NCBI RefSeq assembly: GCF_032854445.1
Contig: NC_088303.1
Location: forward strand, 24,285,265 to 24,345,264
Source: Liolophura sinensis
Taxonomy: Eukaryota > Mollusca > Polyplacophora > Chitonida > Chitonidae
Direction of reading: 5' to 3'
DNA: 60,000 bases
The position numbers and the translations under genes were made by a program. Shown here piece after piece: positions 54,561 through 60,000 of the stretch. Positions within the stretch are counted from its first letter, which is position 1; every line of letters begins with the position of its first letter. Below the pieces are notes generated by a model. It searched no databases. It was not told the DNA's origin and saw nothing but the letters and a program-made list of their open reading frames with translations.

Positions 54561-57500
54561 GAGACTCGTATCGCTCATGTTTTCTAATCCTTATTCAGTG
54601 TCGATATGCCCCATTTGGACAGTTCGATATCAGTGCAGATTCAACTACGAAACAGCTCGACAGATGCTGGGCATTCAATTTATATTTGACAGTAAGAGAG
54701 ACTCAAAGGTAAATGGAGATGATTGGTGCAGTTGGTGTATAAAGATATGGATCCAAATATAAGGTGTAGGTATATAAAGATGTAGACTATATTAAAAAAG
54801 AATAATTAGGCAAAAAATGTTGAGTGCACAAAGAATTTGGATTGATGTTCTCATGTAGGAATTATGAAGTACACCGTGTCATTGGAACACTGCATGTACT
54901 GATTTGAACCAAACTTTGAGATGTTTCGTGTGCACAAGTCAGTGTATGTGTACATAAATATATATACAGATAGAAGCGTAGTTTCCACATGTGTCAGCAA
55001 GCTTGCGCCAGGGGGATCTACCGGGGTTAATAAGTGCACTGATTATACCACCAGGAGCTCAGAGAAATATCTACACGAAACGCTGTGTCTATCAATGACA
55101 AAAAAATGACGAACCGAAAGAAAGGCAAGCAACCGCGCCGAGTGTTTATAAATAGATACAGTATAAAGCATAGGGCATGGGAACACCTATACAGTCTATA
55201 TATGCATGCTTATGTATGTTTATCCAGCAGAACAGTAATAGCATTGCTCAATGTCAACACAAACAGCATCGTGTCAAATTTTTTTTCTGTCAGTTGTTTA
55301 CCTGCTTGCTCCGCAAATATTTTTGGTTTCAAGTGCTTTCCAGGACTGTATTATTTATTTTATAACTCATTATACTACAGAGGACAGATGAGAACGTCAA
55401 TATAGGGTATGCTAAACATACTCTGTACTCAACGATTGAGGTTATTAAAAAACCTGATGTCAACGGTATAGCATGACATGATACTACAGGATTGCAGTTA
55501 ATTAATTGTCTTTTAACAGCACTTTGGTCGGAAAATTGTTTTCCCTTGTTTTCTTACATAAACATCAGCACAGGAATTTTGCCCTCAGGGAAAACCTATA
55601 AAGGAGGCAAATGCCTACACGTGTCACACTGTCTTGTAAAATTCACGAATGTTCCCCTTAAAGACCATTGTGTAGTGTAATAAAAATTCATTCAAAACAC
55701 TTTTTCATACATGTTATATCAGTTCGTGCGTAGGCTTTGGATAGAGAAGCTATGTCCTACATATGAATGCTTACATCTTCCGAGTGACATTCCCCTTTTA
55801 CAATATACATTTAGCCTTATATCTACTACTTTTGTCCCAATCTAGTTGTGTACGATTTAGTTCACTTAATATACACACTTTAAAGTGTGTCTCACAACAG
55901 TATAGCGTTAACAGAAATCGACCAATTAACAAAGGAAACCTCGGCACGAAATCGTGTTTCTGATTTAAGCCGCATCAGAGCCAACGAAAGCTGGATTAGA
56001 ACTCGAGACGCCAGCAATCAAAGACTAAAAGTATGTGAAGGTAAAACGCTAGTTTACTTAGCCTGTGAACCGCATCTTCAGTGTTTGTACATACTCGTCT
56101 TTGGTGTGTGTTCCTCTGGCGATTACGCTCGTATTTGTTTAATATGCAAGCAATTATTGGGCTTAATACGGTTCTTGAGCAATACATATCACATTAAGTA
56201 ACCTGGATATAAAGACGAAACTGTGCTGTATACCCACTATTAGGCTTTTACAGTTTCTAAAAAATTTGATATTAAGTTATATATCTGTATCACATTCCCT
56301 CAAATTTTTTTTGTTTATTTATTTACTAATAAATGTTCTACGGCTGATACTTTTATGGCTCTAGCAAACCGAAGCTCTTGGTTATGCGAATGTATGAAAT
56401 TTCTTTCCAATGCCGGACCTGCTGATGACATTGTTTTCGTTGTTAGTAATTTAAGGAGTTACCTGGGAGGGTCTAGTTCCGTTAGAAAACAGACAAATAA
56501 ACACTACAGATGATTAAATTTGATTGAATTGCTCAACTAACATCCTTATTTGTGCCATTATTTTCCGCTACCGATAATCGTCTCTTTTTTTGTTTTTTTA
56601 ATTCAATCTGTTTTGAAATTCATTTAACCTTAGGCGGACTGCTTTATTTATACAATGTGAGATACTATGCAAAACATAATATGCAATTAAGCGCATGGCT
56701 ATTTCTGAATCCAGCACGTGTCAAACTTTCATACGGAACCGGCTTAATTCGACTGCACAGCTGCTTCCGGTCTGGCGGCCCCCAGACCGGATCCAGGGTA
56801 GGTATAAATTACCGTGTAGACTCCTGAAATCTGTGATTAGGTGCTGCAGTTACACTGGTGACGACGTAGTGAGTATTTAAGCTTCGTTTTTCTTCTATAT
56901 TGTGCAACAACTCAGATCAGACAACTTGCATGACATTTACTGAGTAGATACATACTTCAATTGCTTGATTTTTATTCACATCTTTGCTTGAACTCATAAA
57001 TCTAAAAGAGGTAGATTTGACTGCTAAAAGATCGATCGAGTGAAACTGTATCAGATGTAACTTTTATCTTTTATAGTTGTAAGTGTCCAGTGGGACACTT
57101 TGAAAGTGTGGTCACGCTTCCAGCCTCTTAAGGGTTAAATGCAACATTACCGTTTAAGAGAGTACTTTACATGATGGCGTAGTACGCGTATTTTAGGTCA
57201 CCTGTATCGTACTTTAACTGATAAAATTTGGATTTTGGGGAATCCATTGCTGTTCCCGCTTCATTATGGTGATACTCAAGTGCATAAATTTTATTTCCAA
57301 AGCGGAGGTCAGTGCAAATGTAAATGTTTCCCCAGGCGAGTGCACATCCTGTTTCAATATCAAGTATGGCTCCTGAAGCGAAGGACGACATGCACATTGT
57401 ATATGCACGCATGAAATATTAAAACCACTGAATTTAAACAAAGTTGACAGTGTGGTGTTAATACATGGATTACTAGCCTTTAGTTTGAAAGTATCCCACA

Positions 57501-58218
57501 AATCGTGCAAAGTGCAAAATGTGCATCAGATGTTTGCTTGTGTGAAGGCAATATGTAACAGGCACCCCGGTAGAGTATTGTGTGCGGGGCATGTTGACAC
57601 ACACAGGCTGCTCCAGGTCAACAGTGCCCGGAGTAATGTTTTAACAATGCCTTAATATTGCGCATAAAAACATTTATCTGTAATTAAACTTGAGAATTGG
57701 TTTAAACATGCAGTCCCGTCACGGTCTGACGGTTGCAGACCGGAAATACACCATTCTGTATAGAATTATATTGTCATTGTTGGGCTTGATTCTAAGTTGC
57801 TTAAATTCAAGAATGTGTGTAACCGTTATTTTTCACACTTTCCTATAAACTAGATTTGACTGATTTCATTCAAGAATTTAACTCTTAAAATTATGAATGG
57901 AGGAAATCGGAGTGCCCAAGATTAACCACTTCTTTAACAAGTTGCTAACAATTTTCGCTCGTGTGACAGACTTGCTGGCCATATTGTTAGATGAAAATTT
58001 GTCTTCAATGCTCGTAGGCAGAAGGCCCCCACGATCTCCATCGTTGTGCAGTGACCATGGTTATAGGAATCCTGTTAAGTATAACTGATAGCTGAACAGA
58101 TTTACCGTCTAACTGACATAAATGCAAATTTGATTTTGCCAGTATTACACGTCAAAGATTATAAGGTTGAAAATAGATTTGATAGCTTTGTCTACAACTA
58201 TATCTTAAATTCAATCCA
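54561..58218. other. Intergenic, mostly unrecognised
   Basis: No gene or element identified. Two GC-rich hairpins stand out (56767-56790 and 57722-57742) in otherwise AT-rich DNA. Confidence 0.5.
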
Positions 58219-58475
58219 GGGGGCCTCCGTGGCTCAGTCGGTTAGGGCGCTAGCGCAGCGTAATGACCAAGGAGCCTCTCACCAATGCGGTCGCTGTGAG
58301 TTCAAGTCCAGCTCATGCTGGCTTCCTCTTCGGCCGTAAGTGGGAAGGTCTGCCAGCAACCTGCGGATGGTCGTGGGTTTTCCCCGGGCTGTGCCCGGTT
58401 TCCACCCACCGTCGTATAAGTGAAATATTCTTGAGTACGGCGTAAAACAGCAATCAAATAAATAAATAAATAAAT
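58219..58475 (+). mobile_element. tRNA-derived SINE, family A, best preserved copy
   Basis: GGCCTCCGTGGCTCAGTCGG holds a good box A (TGGCTCAGTCGG) and GAGTTCAAGTCC is a near-consensus box B, so the 5' part is tRNA-related. The body runs through AAGTGGGAAGGTCTGCCAGC and the tail is GTATAAGTGAAATATTCTTG, AGTACGGCGTAAAAC, then CAATCAAATAAATAAATAAA. An AAAT-repeat tail suggests mobilisation by a LINE (inference). Confidence 0.88.
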
Positions 58476-58919
58476 TTAATCCATGCATAGGCGAGACTTA
58501 TTTCACATCAGTGAAGGGAACACGCACATGTATATAGCAACGAGAACTGGTTGCCAGTGAAATTTACTCACCAGTCTTTAGAGGCCTACATTTATTAAAT
58601 GATCGATAAATGCCAACAAATAAAACTGCGCACCGGAATAAAGCAGAGAATATGGAAAGTGTCACAGGACGCTGAAGACCCCTAAAATGCGAGAATTTTT
58701 CAGTGTATGAACTACAAATATGGAGAATATATTCACTTTGTCCACAAAGGTTTCGAGATATTTTCATAGGGCAACTTTTGTTGATAACTCACAGTGAAAC
58801 TTTTATATACCACAATTCACCACATTATCCTTTAATATCAACATTCAACTGTGTGACTTCGGTGTCCCAACTAATATTACTGATCTACAACAGTTTCGCC
58901 TGTCATTTTTTCTTTGCAG

Positions 58920-59163
58920 TATACCACATAAAAGAATTCAAGAATGAGTCGCTCGAGATTCGGTCGGGATCGGGAGCCGAGGATTCCTCGGGGACCGGGG
59001 TCTCTTCCGGTGACCCCGAGGCGTCCCCCGACACTTCCAGACCCCCCAGACAGCGTCATGATGTTCAACTACGGGCCAACCACCAGGCGGCGCATTGACA
59101 TGGACACCCGTGATATGAAATTTATTGACCCCGAAGAGAAAGACAAAATTTTGCCCTCAGCTC
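58920..59163 (+). CDS. Probable first coding exon of an unidentified gene, 3' partial
   Basis: After a pyrimidine-rich acceptor (ttttttctttgcag, AG at 58918-58919) there is a short leader, then ATG at 58944 with A at -3. An open frame of 73 codons follows to a consensus donor (C/gtaagt at 59164), phase 1. The protein begins MSRSRFGRDREPRIPRGPGS, continues LPVTPRRPPTLPDPPDSVMM and ends with DMDTRDMKFIDPEEKDKIL. The segment is GC-rich compared with its surroundings and arginine/proline-rich, which supports coding. I do not recognise the family; the remaining exons lie beyond the window. Confidence 0.55.
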
Positions 59164-60000
59164 GTAAGTTATTAACATGCGGATAGAGCACCATATGCTT
59201 TTGATAATTAGGTAGGGCAGCTAGTGAGTGCAACCCTTTTGGCTGCCTTTTTGATAAGATCTGAGGAGTCATCATTTTTTTACGTACCAGCTAAAATACG
59301 TTGGACGTAGGCCTACATTTAATTAATGATCGATTTTTGTTCAAGTATTCTAGAAATTACAAAAAAGTTATTAAACTAGTGGGCCCTATTTTTCAAAGTA
59401 CTACGGGAAGCATTTTCTGCATTGTTCAGCTAGAAAATATTCAGTTTTCTCTTTTTAGTCACGAGATATACTTAAGAAAGAGAGAAAAAAAATAAGAAAA
59501 AGTAAATCTACAGGACACAACATGCCGAACGTTTCGTGAAGTTTTGAAATATCTTCATTCTAAGAACACTTAGCGAAATGCACATTCAAGTGTTTGTTCT
59601 GTAAGCACATCTGTGATTACTAATGAAATAGCAAGTGTTTTGCAAAGTGAGGAAAAAATACTTGAACTGGATGAAGGATATGTTTGTGGTTAATGCGTGC
59701 ATTTATGTGCGCAGACTTAAGAACATGGCACGTCAAGTGGTGTCCAGAGGTATATAGCTAGCATACCTGGTGCAGCGTATATCAGGATCTGCTGTCTTGC
59801 AGAGCGAGACAATTAACAGCGGACCTCTGACACGCCACCACGGGGTAAGGAAAGTGCGCCTATATCATACACGCTCCACTTCCCCCGCGTTTGTACTCTT
59901 GACAATCCTAGGTATACCCAAGCGGAGCTACTTGACTCCAGCGGGTATATATTCCCATCAGCTTGTGTGCCACAATTTGCACCAGTATAATACATCTCGC
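59164..60000. other. Intron of the unidentified 3' gene
   Basis: Follows the donor at 59164. No second exon can be assigned within the window; the last 200 bases are GC-richer, but no convincing exon was found. Confidence 0.4.

Noticed and set aside
58219-58330. Functional tRNA gene
   Set aside because: Box A and B are present, but the sequence continues into a SINE body and AAAT tail found at several other places in the window.

Overview
The window is eukaryotic, AT-rich, intron-rich animal DNA. Its main content is one large plus-strand gene, VIRMA (virilizer-like m6A methyltransferase-associated protein, KIAA1429). The gene starts upstream of the window (the first coding exon is not visible) and ends at a TAA at 40634-40636. 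I could place 40 exons by hand with GT-AG borders and continuous phase. They give about 2,000 codons, against roughly 1,800 residues in the vertebrate protein. The protein runs VIR_N domain, a proline-rich tract, one 852-nt exon carrying an RS (Arg-Ser) domain, an acidic stretch, a long helical (armadillo-like) scaffold, an RGG-rich tail, and a conserved C-terminus ending GRHFRSFTR. The protein divergence, the tRNA-derived SINEs with (AAAT)n tails and the permuted Penelope-like element suggest a lophotrochozoan, most likely a mollusc. That assignment is inference.

Layout: 1-923 intron or upstream sequence; 924-40636 VIRMA; 40637 to about 42240 its probable 3' UTR; 42240-49970 intergenic DNA with a 117-bp minisatellite, SINE pieces and a TA/TG/CGTG microsatellite; about 49970-52620 a decayed minus-strand Penelope-like retroelement of the permuted (N-terminal GIY-YIG, Naiad-like) type; about 53110-54560 a 51-bp minisatellite; 54560-58920 mostly unrecognised DNA with one well preserved SINE at 58219-58475; 58920-59163 the probable first coding exon of an unidentified plus-strand gene.

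The striking feature is how many minisatellites sit in the VIRMA introns (units of 20, 22, 24, 31, 32, 48, 61, about 65 and about 112 bp). Two of them amplified exon-intron borders. One array contains five extra partial copies of a 3' splice acceptor plus about 80 bp of its exon (17357-17913). The other contains about 24 copies of an exon 3' end with its 5' splice donor (28850-30370). The gene therefore contains tandem decoy or alternative splice sites. VIRMA's Drosophila orthologue, Virilizer, acts in alternative splicing and m6A deposition, so transcript data for this locus would be informative. Most long open frames in the window, including ones of 220-294 codons, are by-products of repeat units whose length is a multiple of three and are not listed as genes.
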